A model generated the notes under the pieces. It was not told the origin of the DNA. It did not search any database and saw only the letters and a list, made by a program, of their open reading frames with translations. A stretch of DNA of 64,000 bases. Origin: Kitasatospora sp. NBC_01250. Lineage in GTDB: Bacteria > Actinomycetota > Actinomycetes > Streptomycetales > Streptomycetaceae. This document shows, in pieces, positions 25,047 through 33,018 of this stretch (positions are counted from its first letter, which is position 1; the number at the start of each line of letters is the position of its first letter). Location: assembly GCF_036226465.1 (NCBI RefSeq), contig NZ_CP108476.1, forward strand, positions 5,022,001 through 5,086,000, in the 5' to 3' direction. Both the position numbers and the translations under genes were made by a program.

Positions 25047-25084
25047 AGCCCCCGGGCCCTCGCCATGAGGACATCCCGGGGGCT
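25047..25084 (-). other. GC-rich stem-loop in the leader of the DUF2785 gene
   Basis: Ten-base-pair arms AGCCCCCGGG and CCCGGGGGCT enclose an 18-nt loop. There is no T-tract on either strand. It lies between the candidate leader ORF and the DUF2785 start, where an attenuator could act. Confidence 0.45.
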
Positions 25085-25121
25085 CGCCAACTTCTGCGCG
25101 TTCCCGTCCGTGGGGCTCGGC

Positions 25122-25196
25122 TCAGGCCGTGGGCTCCACGGAGGCGCGCCCGAGCTGGTCAGACGCGTGCGAGAGCGCAGTTGCGTGGGTACTCAA
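25122..25196 (-). CDS. Candidate 24-aa leader peptide with full-length Shine-Dalgarno
   Basis: On the minus strand GAAAGGAGGTGATCC (25201-25215) complements 15 nt of the 16S 3' end, as long as such sites get. The best start behind it is TTG at 25196, encoding a 24-residue peptide (MSTHATALSHASDQLGRASV and four more residues) before TGA. It precedes a hairpin and the DUF2785 gene. No run of one amino acid points to a classic attenuator. It may instead be a ribosome-standby or regulatory leader. Confidence 0.4.
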   Translation of the reverse strand: MSTHATALSHASDQLGRASVEPTA

Positions 25197-25278
25197 CTCA
25201 GGATCACCTCCTTTCGTGTTGCTGCCACGATAGGCAGGCACCGCGCGGCGGGGCAACGGCTTTTTCGCGGCGGGAAAG

Positions 25279-25318
25279 CAGAAGGACCCGGTGGAGTGAT
25301 CTCCACCGGGTCCTTCTG
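25279..25318 (-). terminator. Long perfect hairpin after the initiator tRNA
   Basis: Arms of 18 bp (CAGAAGGACCCGGTGGAG and its complement) with a 4-nt loop lie 10 nt downstream of tRNA-fMet on the minus strand, followed by CTTTCCC. Probably the tRNA terminator, despite the short T-tract. Confidence 0.75.
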
Positions 25319-25328
25319 TGCTACTGAG

Positions 25329-25402
25329 TAGCGGGGACAGGATTTGAACCTGCGACCTCTGGGTTATGAGCCCAGCGAGCTACCGAGCTGCTCCACCCCG
25401 CG
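25329..25402 (-). tRNA. Initiator tRNA-fMet (CAT)
   Basis: The minus strand gives CGCGGGG at the 5' end and CCCCGCT plus A at the 3' end, leaving position 1 unpaired with 72 (C-T), the bacterial initiator feature. The anticodon stem has the three initiator G-C pairs GGG/CCC around CTCATAA (anticodon CAT). T-loop TTCAAAT. 74 nt, CCA not encoded. Confidence 0.93.
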
Positions 25403-25451
25403 TCGGTGAACCCAACAGTACGGGAAGCTGTCCGATAATGGAAATCGCTTG

Positions 25452-26303
25452 TCAGACCTTGCGGAACAGCAGGTCGTGCACCACGTGCCCCTTGGCCAGA
25501 CCGGCCCGCTCGAACTTGGTCACCGGGCGCCAGTCGGGCCGCGGCGCGTAGCCGGGCACGGTGCCGTCGGCCTGCCGCTCCTCGTCCGTCCAGGCGCTGC
25601 CGTCGCCCTCGGGGTGCAGGTTGACCAGCTCGGGGCGGGCGCCGAGCACGTCCAGCATCTGCTCGGCGTACGGCTCCCAGTCGGTGGCGCAGTGCACCAG
25701 CGCGCCCGGGGCCAGTCGCGGCAGCACCAGGTCGAGGAAGCCCGCCTGGACCAGGCGCCGCTTGTGGTGCTTGGGCTTGGGCCACGGGTCGGCGAAGTAG
25801 ACCCGCAGCCCGGCCAGGCAGCCGTCCGGCAGCATGTCGCGCAGCAGGATGATCGCGTCGCCGGCGGCCAGCCGGACGTTCTGCGCGCCGCTCTGCTCCA
25901 GCAGGTTGAGCAGGTTGCCGTGGCCCGGGGTGTGCACGTCCGCGGCCAGGATGCCCATCGCCGGGTCGGCGGCGGCCATCGCGGCGGTGGTCTCGCCCAT
26001 CCCGAAGCCGATCTCCAGGGTGACCGGCAGCTCGCCGAAGAGCTTCGTGAGGTCGAGCGGGCTGCCGTCGATCGCCAGGCCCCAGTCGTCCCAGTTGCGG
26101 TCCAGCGCACCGGCCTGGGCCGGGGTCATCCGGCCGCGGCGCGGCTGGAAGCTGCGGATCCGCCGCTCGCTGTGCTGTTCTTCGGTGGCCCGGTGCGGAT
26201 ACATCGGGGCCGGGTAGCCGGCGGGGGCCGCCGACAGGCGGGCGGAGGGCCGGGCGGCGGGTGCCTGGGCGGCGGGCTGGGGAGTGGAGGCAGTCGCAGT
26301 CAC
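25452..26303 (-). CDS. trmB: tRNA (guanine-N7-)-methyltransferase
   Basis: 283 aa. Residues about 95-110 read TLEIGFGMGETTAAMA (SAM motif I), followed by LAADVHTPG, RLAAGDAIILL and the TrmB signature VYFADPWPKPKHHKRRLVQ. TrmB makes m7G46 in the tRNA variable loop. The N-terminal ~50 residues are an Ala/Pro-rich extension, so the GTG start at 26303 is uncertain; MYPHRATEEQHSERRIRSF might mark a later start. It lies beside an initiator tRNA gene and downstream of the TPR regulator on the same strand. Confidence 0.93.
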   Translation of the reverse strand: MTATASTPQPAAQAPAARPSARLSAAPAGYPAPMYPHRATEEQHSERRIRSFQPRRGRMTPAQAGALDRNWDDWGLAIDGSPLDLTKLFGELPVTLEIGFGMGETTAAMAAADPAMGILAADVHTPGHGNLLNLLEQSGAQNVRLAAGDAIILLRDMLPDGCLAGLRVYFADPWPKPKHHKRRLVQAGFLDLVLPRLAPGALVHCATDWEPYAEQMLDVLGARPELVNLHPEGDGSAWTDEERQADGTVPGYAPRPDWRPVTKFERAGLAKGHVVHDLLFRKV

Positions 26304-26355
26304 AATGCCGTCGAGTCTACGAGACGTCCCCGAGCGGACCCCAGGGCGCTTGGGC

Positions 26356-26459
26356 CGCCCGCCTGGTCCTGACGGCACCGCCCGGCACCGCCCGGCCGCT
26401 CGGCGCCCGTCGGCGCTAGGCCGGTGCGCTAGGCCGGTGCCGTCAGGACCAGGCGGGCG
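26356..26459. repeat. 25-bp perfect inverted repeat spanning the end of the TPR regulator gene
   Basis: Arms at 26356-26380 and 26435-26459 are exact reverse complements (CGCCCGCCTGGTCCTGACGG plus five bases), separated by 54 nt. The second arm is within the last codons of the regulator gene. The spacer contains a 13-bp tandem duplication GCGCTAGGCCGGT x2 that includes the stop codon twice. Likely a terminator structure, possibly made by an inverted duplication of the gene end. Confidence 0.7.
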
Positions 26460-27991
26460 CGCTCGGTCAACTCGCGCACCCGGCGCTCGCCCTGGAACGG
26501 CTCCAGGTGGCGGATCATCTCCAGCACGTACTCCCGGCTGCGCTGGGAGGAGATCCGGCCCGCCACCTCCACCGCGCGCTCGCCGGCCTCCACGGCGGCG
26601 TCCAGGTTGCCGGCCTCGGCCTCGGCCATCGCGGAGACGACCAGGCGAAGGCCGTGCGAGCGGACGAAGCCCTCGGTCGGGCGGGCCAGCGCCTCCCGGG
26701 TGAACTGGCGGACCTTGGCGGGCACGCCGAGGTCGCGGAAGCACTCGGCGGCGTCGGCGGCCAGCCGGTCGTAGGCGTAGAAGTCGATCCACGCCGGATC
26801 GGGATCCCCGGCGCGCGCACGTTCGAGAGCGCTCTCGGCTGCCGTGAGCGCCGCCGAGCACGCCGCCGCGTTGGCCGCTCGGGCCTGGGCACGGGCCTCC
26901 ACCAGGTGGAAGAAGCTCATCGTCCGGGCGGTGGCCAGGCCCCGGTTGCGCTCCAGCGCGGCCTGCGCGAGGTCGACCGCCTCCTCGGCGAAGCCGCGAT
27001 AGCAGGCCTGCAGGCTCATCGAGGCGAGCACGTAGCCGCCGAGCGGCACGTCGGCGGCGGCCCGGGCCAGCCGCAGCGCCTGGATGTAGTAGCGCTGGGC
27101 CGCCTCGTGCTGGCCGGTGTCGAACGCCATCCAGCCCGCCAGCCTGGTGAGTTCGGCGGTCGCGCCGAACAGCGCGCGGCCGACCGCGTCGCTGTAGGAG
27201 GCGAGCAGCAGCGGGGCGGCCTCCACCCGCAGGCACTCCGGGACCATGGACGAACGCCAGTCGCCGCCGCCGTACTTGGAGTCCCAGCGGCGGGCCTCCT
27301 GGGCGGCCTCGCGCAGCTTGGCGGCGTCCGACTGGCCGACCCGGTAGGTGGTGCGGTCGGCCGTGCGGTCGGTGCGGGGCCCGGGCACCTTCTCGGCGGC
27401 CTGGGCCTGGGCCTGGGCCGGGGCCGGTCGCCCGCCGGCCGTGCCGGCCTCGCACGCCTGCCCGCTCTCCGCCTCCCGCTCCGCGCCCCGCTCGGCGGCG
27501 CCGCTCTCCACGCCGCGCGCCACCGAGCCGTCCGCCGGGGTGATCAGCCAGCGCGAGACGGGGGTCGCGTACGCCGCGACCGAGAAGGTGCCGGCCAGCC
27601 CCTCGCTCCACCGCCCGCCGCCGGGGCCGCGCCGCAGCTCCAGGTCGACCCGCCACAGGTCGGTGGCCGAGCGCACCGCCTCCGACACCTCGCGGGGGAA
27701 GGCCAGGCCGAGTTCGGGGGTCGGGTCGGTGTCGCCGAGCCCGATCTCCTCCAGCGGCACCGGGCGGCCCAGCTTGCCGCCGATCGCGGTGGCGATCAGG
27801 TGCGGGACGGGACCCTGCGGGACCATCCCCTTGGTCACCCAGCGGGCCACCGAGGTCTTGTCGTAGCGCAGCGTCAGGCCGCGCTGGGCGCCGAGGTCGT
27901 TGACCCGCCGGGCCAGGCCGGCATTGCTGATCTGGGCCTGGGTCAGCAGGGAGCCGAGGCGCTCGTTCGGTCCCCGTGGACTGATGCTCAT
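26429..27991 (-). CDS. NsdA-like TPR transcriptional/sporulation regulator
   Basis: 520 aa. N-terminal part ISNAGLARRVNDLGAQRGLT, then RYDKTSVARWVTKGMVPQGP, is the atypical HTH of NsdA-like streptomycete regulators. An Ala/Gln-rich linker (about residues 170-215) follows, then KYGGGDWRSSMVPECLRVEA and several TPR-like helical repeats (GWMAFDTGQHEAAQRYYIQA, ALRLARAAADVP). From memory, close relatives are annotated as sporulation-associated proteins next to trmB and an asparagine-synthase-like gene, the same order as here. ATG 27991 has AAGGGGGG upstream. It probably controls development or secondary metabolism; direct evidence is lacking. Confidence 0.82.
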   Translation of the reverse strand: MSISPRGPNERLGSLLTQAQISNAGLARRVNDLGAQRGLTLRYDKTSVARWVTKGMVPQGPVPHLIATAIGGKLGRPVPLEEIGLGDTDPTPELGLAFPREVSEAVRSATDLWRVDLELRRGPGGGRWSEGLAGTFSVAAYATPVSRWLITPADGSVARGVESGAAERGAEREAESGQACEAGTAGGRPAPAQAQAQAAEKVPGPRTDRTADRTTYRVGQSDAAKLREAAQEARRWDSKYGGGDWRSSMVPECLRVEAAPLLLASYSDAVGRALFGATAELTRLAGWMAFDTGQHEAAQRYYIQALRLARAAADVPLGGYVLASMSLQACYRGFAEEAVDLAQAALERNRGLATARTMSFFHLVEARAQARAANAAACSAALTAAESALERARAGDPDPAWIDFYAYDRLAADAAECFRDLGVPAKVRQFTREALARPTEGFVRSHGLRLVVSAMAEAEAGNLDAAVEAGERAVEVAGRISSQRSREYVLEMIRHLEPFQGERRVRELTERARLVLTAPA

Positions 27992-27999
27992 GCGACGGC

Positions 28000-29186
28000 A
28001 CCCCCCTTGTCGGTGTTCGCCGGTGGGTCTTTCGCGCGCGGCGTCCGGGCGCGGCCCGGGGGCCAGGGCCTGCCCTGACCGGCCGGCGGTGGTACCTAGC
28101 GTAGTCGGCCGGGTTCCCAGGGTTAAGGGGCGGCATTCCGGTTGGCCCGATCGCTACCTGCGCCAGGCGTGGCGGGCCAAGGGCGGTGGCCGTCCGGGTG
28201 GCTGGTTCGGCGCGGGTGGGCGCCGGGTTGACGGGGGCCGGCCGGGTCCGGCGGTCGCCCGGACGATCTCCCGGTGGCCGGTGGGTCAGGGGGAGCGTCG
28301 TGCTCCGGTCGCGTGTTGACGTGCGCCCACCTGTGCCCCCTGGTTGCCGGCCTCGCGCGGCAGTTCGCTAGGGGCTGTGGGTCGGCCCGCCGTCGAGGAC
28401 CCGGCGGGCCGGGGGATGCCGCCGCCTCAGTTCCCCGCGGGTGGTGGCCGAGGTCCGGGAGGGCATGCGGATGCCCTCCCGGGCTTGAGTCACTTTTTGG
28501 CCATGTGGGCATGGCCATGCCGTCATCAGGCAAGTGACGGGGACGGTCTGAGGGCAGGCCGTGAGGCAGTGGTGGCCCGTGGTGACTGGGTGGCCGGTGC
28601 GCCTGGGGGTCCGGGTGCGTCGGCCGGTGCGCCGACGAGGGCGCGGGTGGGCGTGCGCGCCGGGCGGTCCGGTGAGCGGCCCGCGGACACCCGGGTCCCG
28701 GCCCGCCGGGCCGGCGGGCGCCGCGAATCGGACGCGTGGCGCCCGTCGGACCAGACCCCAGAGCTCGGACGGCGAGCGCCGGGTGGATCCCGGCCGGTGC
28801 CGTCCGCGCCGCGCGGCCCGGGCCATGGAGGGGGAGGCCCGGCCCGCGCGGCACCCAACTCCCCGCTGCGGCAACGCCCGCCGGTCCGCCGCCGACCGCC
28901 CGCCCGCACGCGGCTGGGCCCGCCCGCGCACGAGCCACCCCCGCACCCCACCCCGCGCCGGCCCGCTCCGGCCCCGCCGCCACCCCTCCCGCGCCCGTCG
29001 CCGCCGCCCGAATTCACCCGCCTGTCACCCAATTCGCCCGTCCCTCCCCAGAATCACCCGACCTCACCCCCGTCCCCCCGGCCCGCCCGCAGTGGCACCA
29101 TGGCCCAAAGGCTCGCGGACGGCGGCCCCACACCCCCGTGCACCCCGTCGCGCGCCCAGGGACGGGCCACACCCGGTGGAGGCGCG
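28000..29186. other. 1.2-kb gap without a convincing gene
   Basis: Open frames cross this region on all strands, but their products are Arg/Pro/Gly-rich shadows without natural composition. The first half is G-rich and the second half (after about 28860) C-rich on the plus strand. Visible structures are the hairpins near 28455-28516 and CCGTCA/TGACGG arms at 28519-28540. It must contain the divergent promoters of the NsdA-like and AsnB-like genes. Confidence 0.6.
28455..28516 (+). terminator. Two consecutive hairpins with an intervening T5
   Basis: A perfect 12-bp stem CCGGGAGGGCAT/ATGCCCTCCCGG with loop GCGG is followed after 11 nt by CTTTTT. A second stem GGCCATG/CATGGCC with loop TGGG begins at 28499. 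This resembles a terminator or attenuator, yet no gene ends upstream on the plus strand, so a small RNA or leader is possible. Confidence 0.45.
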
Positions 29187-31529
29187 ATGCGGTGGTTGAC
29201 GGGCTGGAGCGGCAGCGTGTCCCACGCCAGGCCGCCGGCCGGCCGGCTGCCCGTGCCGCGCCGGGAGCCGAGCACCGCGGCCGCCCCCGTCCTGGTCCAG
29301 GAGGCGCTGGCGGCGCTGGCCGCCGTGCGCCCGCTGGCGGCCACCCCGCTGTGGACCGGGCCCGACCCGCTCTGGGCGGTCGGCGACTGGCGCCCGGAGG
29401 AGATCCGCCAGGTCGTCGTCCACCCCGGCCGTGCCCGCCCCACCGTCACCACCGGGCCGCACGCGACCGATCTCGGCCAGGACACCGAGGGCGTCACCCG
29501 CCTGCTGGTGCTCGGCCACTGCGGCGCCGCGGACGAGGAGCTCGCCGCGGGCCTGGCCGTCGCCCGCGGCGGCGCGGTGCGGCACCTGACCAACTGGCCC
29601 GGCAGCTACACCGTGGTGCTGCGGATCGGCACCCGCAGCACCCTGCTGCTCACCGACCTGGCCGGGCTGCGGCCGGTCTTCCACACCCCGTGGTGCGGCG
29701 GCACCGCCTACGCCACCGCCGCCCTGCCGCTCGCCGACCTGGTAGGCGCGCCGGTCGACACCGGCCACCTGGCGGCGACCCTCGCCTGCCCGGAGTCCCC
29801 GGAGGCGGTCGGCAACGGCACGCCGTACCAGGGCGTGCGACGGGTCCCGCCGGGCCACACCCTGGCGATCCGCAGCGGGCGGCCCCACCTGACGCGGTAC
29901 GACGACGGAGGTGCCACCGACAGCGCGGCGCCGGGCGGCACCGGCGAGGCGGCCGCGGTACGGGAGTTGACCCGCAGCCTGCTGGAGGCCGTCCGGTTCC
30001 GGATCCGCAGCGCGCCCAGCGTCCCCGGCCCCGGGCCGCGGCGGCCCCGGATCGGCGCCGACCTCTCCTACGGCACGGCCTCCACCGCGCTGGCCGTGCT
30101 CGCCGCGGCCGTCCCGATCGGTCCGGGCCCGGCCGCCGCGGCGCCCTCGCTGCCGGACGTCGACGCGGTGGTGGACGCGGACGGGCCGCCCGCCGCTTCG
30201 CACCGGCGCACCGGCGCCACCAAGGGCTCGTGGGCCCGCCCCGCGCCGTCGGCCGAGCCCCCGGTGGGCGCCGCGGAGCCCGAGCAGCTCGCTGCCGTCA
30301 CCGTCTGCGAGCCCTCCCGCACCGCCCCCGAGGCGCCGCGCGAGGTGGGCCGCCCCCGGCTGCGGCACACCGTGCTGGACGCCGGCCCCGACACCCTCCC
30401 CTACGCCGACCTGGCCGCCGACTCGTCGGCCGGAGCCCTGGCCGACCCGCTGGCCGCCGCCCTGGCCGGGCCGCTCACCGACGAGCCGGGCCGGGCCCTG
30501 GTGATCGCGCACGGCACCGCCGCCCGGCTCAGCGCGGGCGGCGCCGACCACCTCACCGGGCACGGCGCCCGCCAGGTGCTGGACGGGCACCCGGCCCGGC
30601 TCGCCGACCTGATCCGGCACGGGCGCCCGCGCGAACTGCTGCCCCCGGTCGCGGTGTTGGCCGGAGTGGACCGCGCGTTGGCGGGCACCCTGACCGGCGC
30701 CCTGCGCACCCCGGTCACCGTGCTGCGCGCGGCCCGCCGGCTGGCCCGGGGCGGCTACGCCGAGGCGCTGGAGGACGCGGCCGTGCAGCTCACGGCCCGC
30801 CGTGGCCCGATCAGGCCGAGTTCGCGGCCCGGCGCACGGTTCACCGCGGGTGCCTCCTCGGTGGCCGACCTGACCTGGTGCGTGCCCGGACCGGCCGCGC
30901 GCTGGCTCTCCGACGACGCACTCTCCGAGGTCGCCCTGCGCCTGCGCCTGGCGGCCCGCGGCCCCGTACCCGAGGAGCCGCCGGGCCTGCGGCGCGCCAC
31001 CCTGGCGCTGCATCACCACGCACGCGGCTACCGGACCTTGGTGCACGCCGCCGAGCAGCACGGCCAGCGGCTGCACGCGCCGTTCTTCGACAACCGGGTG
31101 ATCCGCGCGGCCCGCCTGCTCCCCGCCGACCTGCGGCTGCAGCCCGGCGCCCGGCACGCCCTGCTGCGCGCGGTGCTGGCCGGCGCGGGCCGCGCCGACC
31201 TGCCCGTGGACTGGGGCCGCGCCCCGCGCCCCGACCGGGCCGAAGCCGCCCGCGCCGGCCTGCGCCGGGCCGCCGACCCGCTGGCCGAGCTGTTCCGCGA
31301 ACCGCTGCTCGCCGAGGCCGGGTTGATCGACCTGCCCGCCGTCCGCAGTGCCCTGCGCCAGGCCGCCGACCCGTATGCGGACCTGCCGCCCGGCGCCCTG
31401 GACGGCCTGGCCGACCTGGTCGCCGTCGAGCTGTGGCTGCGCCGCTTCGAGGCCCGCAGCCACGGCTCCTGCTGGACCGGCCTGCCCCTGCCGCAGCGCC
31501 GCGCCCTGGCGGTCGCGCAGTTCCCGTGA
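29187..31529 (+). CDS. Asparagine-synthetase-like protein with degenerate PP-loop
   Basis: 780 aa. The N-terminal GATase-like part lacks the catalytic Cys2 but keeps the fold pattern (NWPGSYTVVLRIGTRSTLLL, TDLAGLRPVFHT, GVRRVPPGHTLAI). The ATP-pyrophosphatase half should carry SGGxDS near residue 293; here it reads DLSYGTASTALAVL, so the loop Gly and Asp are missing. The C-terminal RLHAPFFDNRVIRAA and ARHALLRAVLAGAG retain the synthetase/lasso-cyclase pattern. GGTGGAGG precedes ATG 29187. No lasso precursor, B protein or transporter is nearby. It may bind without catalysing, or belong to a developmental function shared with the NsdA-like neighbour. Confidence 0.7.
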   Translation: MRWLTGWSGSVSHARPPAGRLPVPRREPSTAAAPVLVQEALAALAAVRPLAATPLWTGPDPLWAVGDWRPEEIRQVVVHPGRARPTVTTGPHATDLGQDTEGVTRLLVLGHCGAADEELAAGLAVARGGAVRHLTNWPGSYTVVLRIGTRSTLLLTDLAGLRPVFHTPWCGGTAYATAALPLADLVGAPVDTGHLAATLACPESPEAVGNGTPYQGVRRVPPGHTLAIRSGRPHLTRYDDGGATDSAAPGGTGEAAAVRELTRSLLEAVRFRIRSAPSVPGPGPRRPRIGADLSYGTASTALAVLAAAVPIGPGPAAAAPSLPDVDAVVDADGPPAASHRRTGATKGSWARPAPSAEPPVGAAEPEQLAAVTVCEPSRTAPEAPREVGRPRLRHTVLDAGPDTLPYADLAADSSAGALADPLAAALAGPLTDEPGRALVIAHGTAARLSAGGADHLTGHGARQVLDGHPARLADLIRHGRPRELLPPVAVLAGVDRALAGTLTGALRTPVTVLRAARRLARGGYAEALEDAAVQLTARRGPIRPSSRPGARFTAGASSVADLTWCVPGPAARWLSDDALSEVALRLRLAARGPVPEEPPGLRRATLALHHHARGYRTLVHAAEQHGQRLHAPFFDNRVIRAARLLPADLRLQPGARHALLRAVLAGAGRADLPVDWGRAPRPDRAEAARAGLRRAADPLAELFREPLLAEAGLIDLPAVRSALRQAADPYADLPPGALDGLADLVAVELWLRRFEARSHGSCWTGLPLPQRRALAVAQFP

Positions 31530-31700
31530 GGCGGACACCCGTCGCTGCTGCCCGGCCTCTCCCAGCTCCAGAACCGCGACGACGGTCCGCTCCGGCGCGA
31601 GCTGCTCAGCCACCACGGCGAGGACGAGAAGCCGGCCTGGGCCCGGATGACCGCGTTGATCGAGGAGCGGCTGCGCGCCGCCGGCATCGACCTCCCGTAG
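31530..31700 (+). pseudogene. Coding-like 56-codon tail with no start codon
   Basis: Directly after the TGA of the AsnB-like gene, the same frame continues with natural composition and strong GC3 bias for 56 codons: LLPGLSQLQNRDDGPLRREL, then KPAWARMTALIEERLRAAGI, ending TAG at 31700. No ATG or GTG occurs in its first 39 codons. It could be the 3' remnant of a separate small gene, or a readthrough extension of the AsnB-like protein. I do not recognise the family. Confidence 0.5.
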
Positions 31701-31822
31701 CGGCTGCCCGGCGCCGGCCGCCACCCGTCCGCCCGCGGCGACAGGAGCGCGCCGTTCCGCCTGCCGGGATCTGGCGCCGGGTCGGCGGATCATGGGCTCG
31801 ACGCTCACCCCAGGAGGCCCCC

Positions 31823-32344
31823 GTGACCACTGCCGACGGCCGCGCCGCCCAGGTGCTCCCGATCGCCGGCACGCCGCCCGGCCCGCCGCAGCCGCCCGGC
31901 ATCCTGGCCGCCTGCGACGGCTCGGACGGCGCGCTCTGGGCGCTGGACCGCGCGATGTCCGAGGCGGAGCGCTACGAGCTGCCGCTCTACCTGCTCGGCG
32001 TGGTCGACCCGGCCCCCGGCGGCTACCCGCCGGGCATGGCCGAGCTGGTGCAGGAAAGCATCGAGCGGCTCAGCGGCAGCATGGCCGACGGTCTGCGCCG
32101 CGCGCTGCGCGCGGTCGAGCAGGCCCGCAGCCGACCGTTCGAGGGGCCGGTGTCGCTGCACGTGGTGCTGGGCCGGGTGGTGGAGGTGCTGCTGGCCGCC
32201 AGTGTCGGCCAGCACACCCTGGTGGTCGGCGCCCGGGGCAACGGCGGCTTCACCCGCCTGCTGCTCGGCTCGGTCAGCACCGCCGCCGTGCACCACGCGG
32301 CCTGCCCCGTCCTCGTGGTCCCGGCCCCGCCGGCCCGCCGCTGA
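31823..32344 (+). CDS. Universal stress protein (UspA family)
   Basis: 173 aa, one Usp domain. ILAACDGSDGALWALDRAMS opens the fold and VVGARGNGGFTRLLLGSVS is the ATP-binding G2xG9xG(S) motif; ACPVLVVP closes it. AGGAGG lies 7 nt before the GTG start. The 20-residue proline-rich N-terminus is unusual. Usp proteins bind ATP and help survival in stasis or low oxygen. It is single-gene here, with no DosR-type box directly upstream. Confidence 0.9.
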   Translation: MTTADGRAAQVLPIAGTPPGPPQPPGILAACDGSDGALWALDRAMSEAERYELPLYLLGVVDPAPGGYPPGMAELVQESIERLSGSMADGLRRALRAVEQARSRPFEGPVSLHVVLGRVVEVLLAASVGQHTLVVGARGNGGFTRLLLGSVSTAAVHHAACPVLVVPAPPARR

Positions 32345-32385
32345 AGACCCTGCCTCTGAGGACCCTGTTGCTGAGGACCCTGCCG
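32341..32385. repeat. 15-bp tandem repeat, three copies
   Basis: CTGAAGACCCTGCCT, CTGAGGACCCTGTTG and CTGAGGACCCTGCCG follow each other, starting at the stop codon of the Usp gene, with a partial fourth copy CTGAGCG. It lies between convergent genes. Confidence 0.8.
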
Positions 32386-32398
32386 CTGAGCGCAGGCG

Positions 32399-32929
32399 TC
32401 ACTTCCAGGTGGCGACGGCCGTGTTCGACTTTCCCTGGGTCATGGCGACGGACGTCGGGTCGCCCGTCCCCTGGTGGGCGAGGAAGATGACGCACTCGCT
32501 GACGCTCTCCCCCTTTGCCGTCTTGTCCAGGCTGTCGGTGCTGCCGGGGCACTTGGCGAAGGTCTGCGTCTTCGGGTGGAGCGGGTCGCTGAAGTCGAGT
32601 GACGGCAGCAGGCTCAGCATCGTCAGGTGCGTGCTCCCGTCGGCCGCGTCGAGCGACACATCGGGCTGGACCGAGCCGTCACTGGTCTTGGTGAGCGAGT
32701 AGTGCACGTAGTAAGGCGTGTCGCCGGCGTAGTCCGACGGATGGCTGAGCGCGCTGAGGTCGGAGTTGTCGCCCTTCTCGACGCGCATGACGGTCACCCC
32801 GTACGACCCGCCGGACTTGGCGGAGAAGGTGGCCATCTCGCCGTACTTGAGCTGCTTGCCCGAGTCGCTGGAGCAGCCGGCCACGACGAGTGTGCAGAGG
32901 ACGGCGGCGCAGGCCGCTTTGCGTTTCAT
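32399..32929 (-). CDS. Hypothetical lipoprotein
   Basis: 176 aa. MKRKAACAAVLCTLVVAGC is a lipoprotein signal peptide with lipobox VAGC. The mature part (KYGEMATFSAKSGGSYGVTV then MRVEKGDN) is predicted beta-rich with two Cys (FAKCPG and SECVIF) that could form a disulfide. It resembles extracellular immunoglobulin-like lipoproteins of actinomycetes (DUF4352-like), but I cannot name the family. It converges on the Usp gene. Confidence 0.75.
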   Translation of the reverse strand: MKRKAACAAVLCTLVVAGCSSDSGKQLKYGEMATFSAKSGGSYGVTVMRVEKGDNSDLSALSHPSDYAGDTPYYVHYSLTKTSDGSVQPDVSLDAADGSTHLTMLSLLPSLDFSDPLHPKTQTFAKCPGSTDSLDKTAKGESVSECVIFLAHQGTGDPTSVAMTQGKSNTAVATWK

Positions 32930-33018
32930 CTGAGTATTCCCCGTCTGGGGCCGGCCCTCCCGGTCCCAGACATGTACACGCGATTTCACGCCGGACGGTT
33001 CGCCCCGCTGACGGTAAG

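Noticed and set aside
25040..25327. Small plus-strand frames across the tRNA-fMet terminator
   Set aside because: Unnatural composition and they run through a strong hairpin.
29187..31529. Lasso peptide biosynthetic cluster
   Set aside because: The AsnB-like protein resembles a lasso cyclase, but no precursor, B1/B2 proteins or exporter were found and the ATP loop is degenerate.
28736..32344. 1202-aa open frame spanning the AsnB-like and Usp genes
   Set aside because: Only its last 173 codons (Usp) have natural composition; the rest is a shadow of the AsnB-like gene in another frame.
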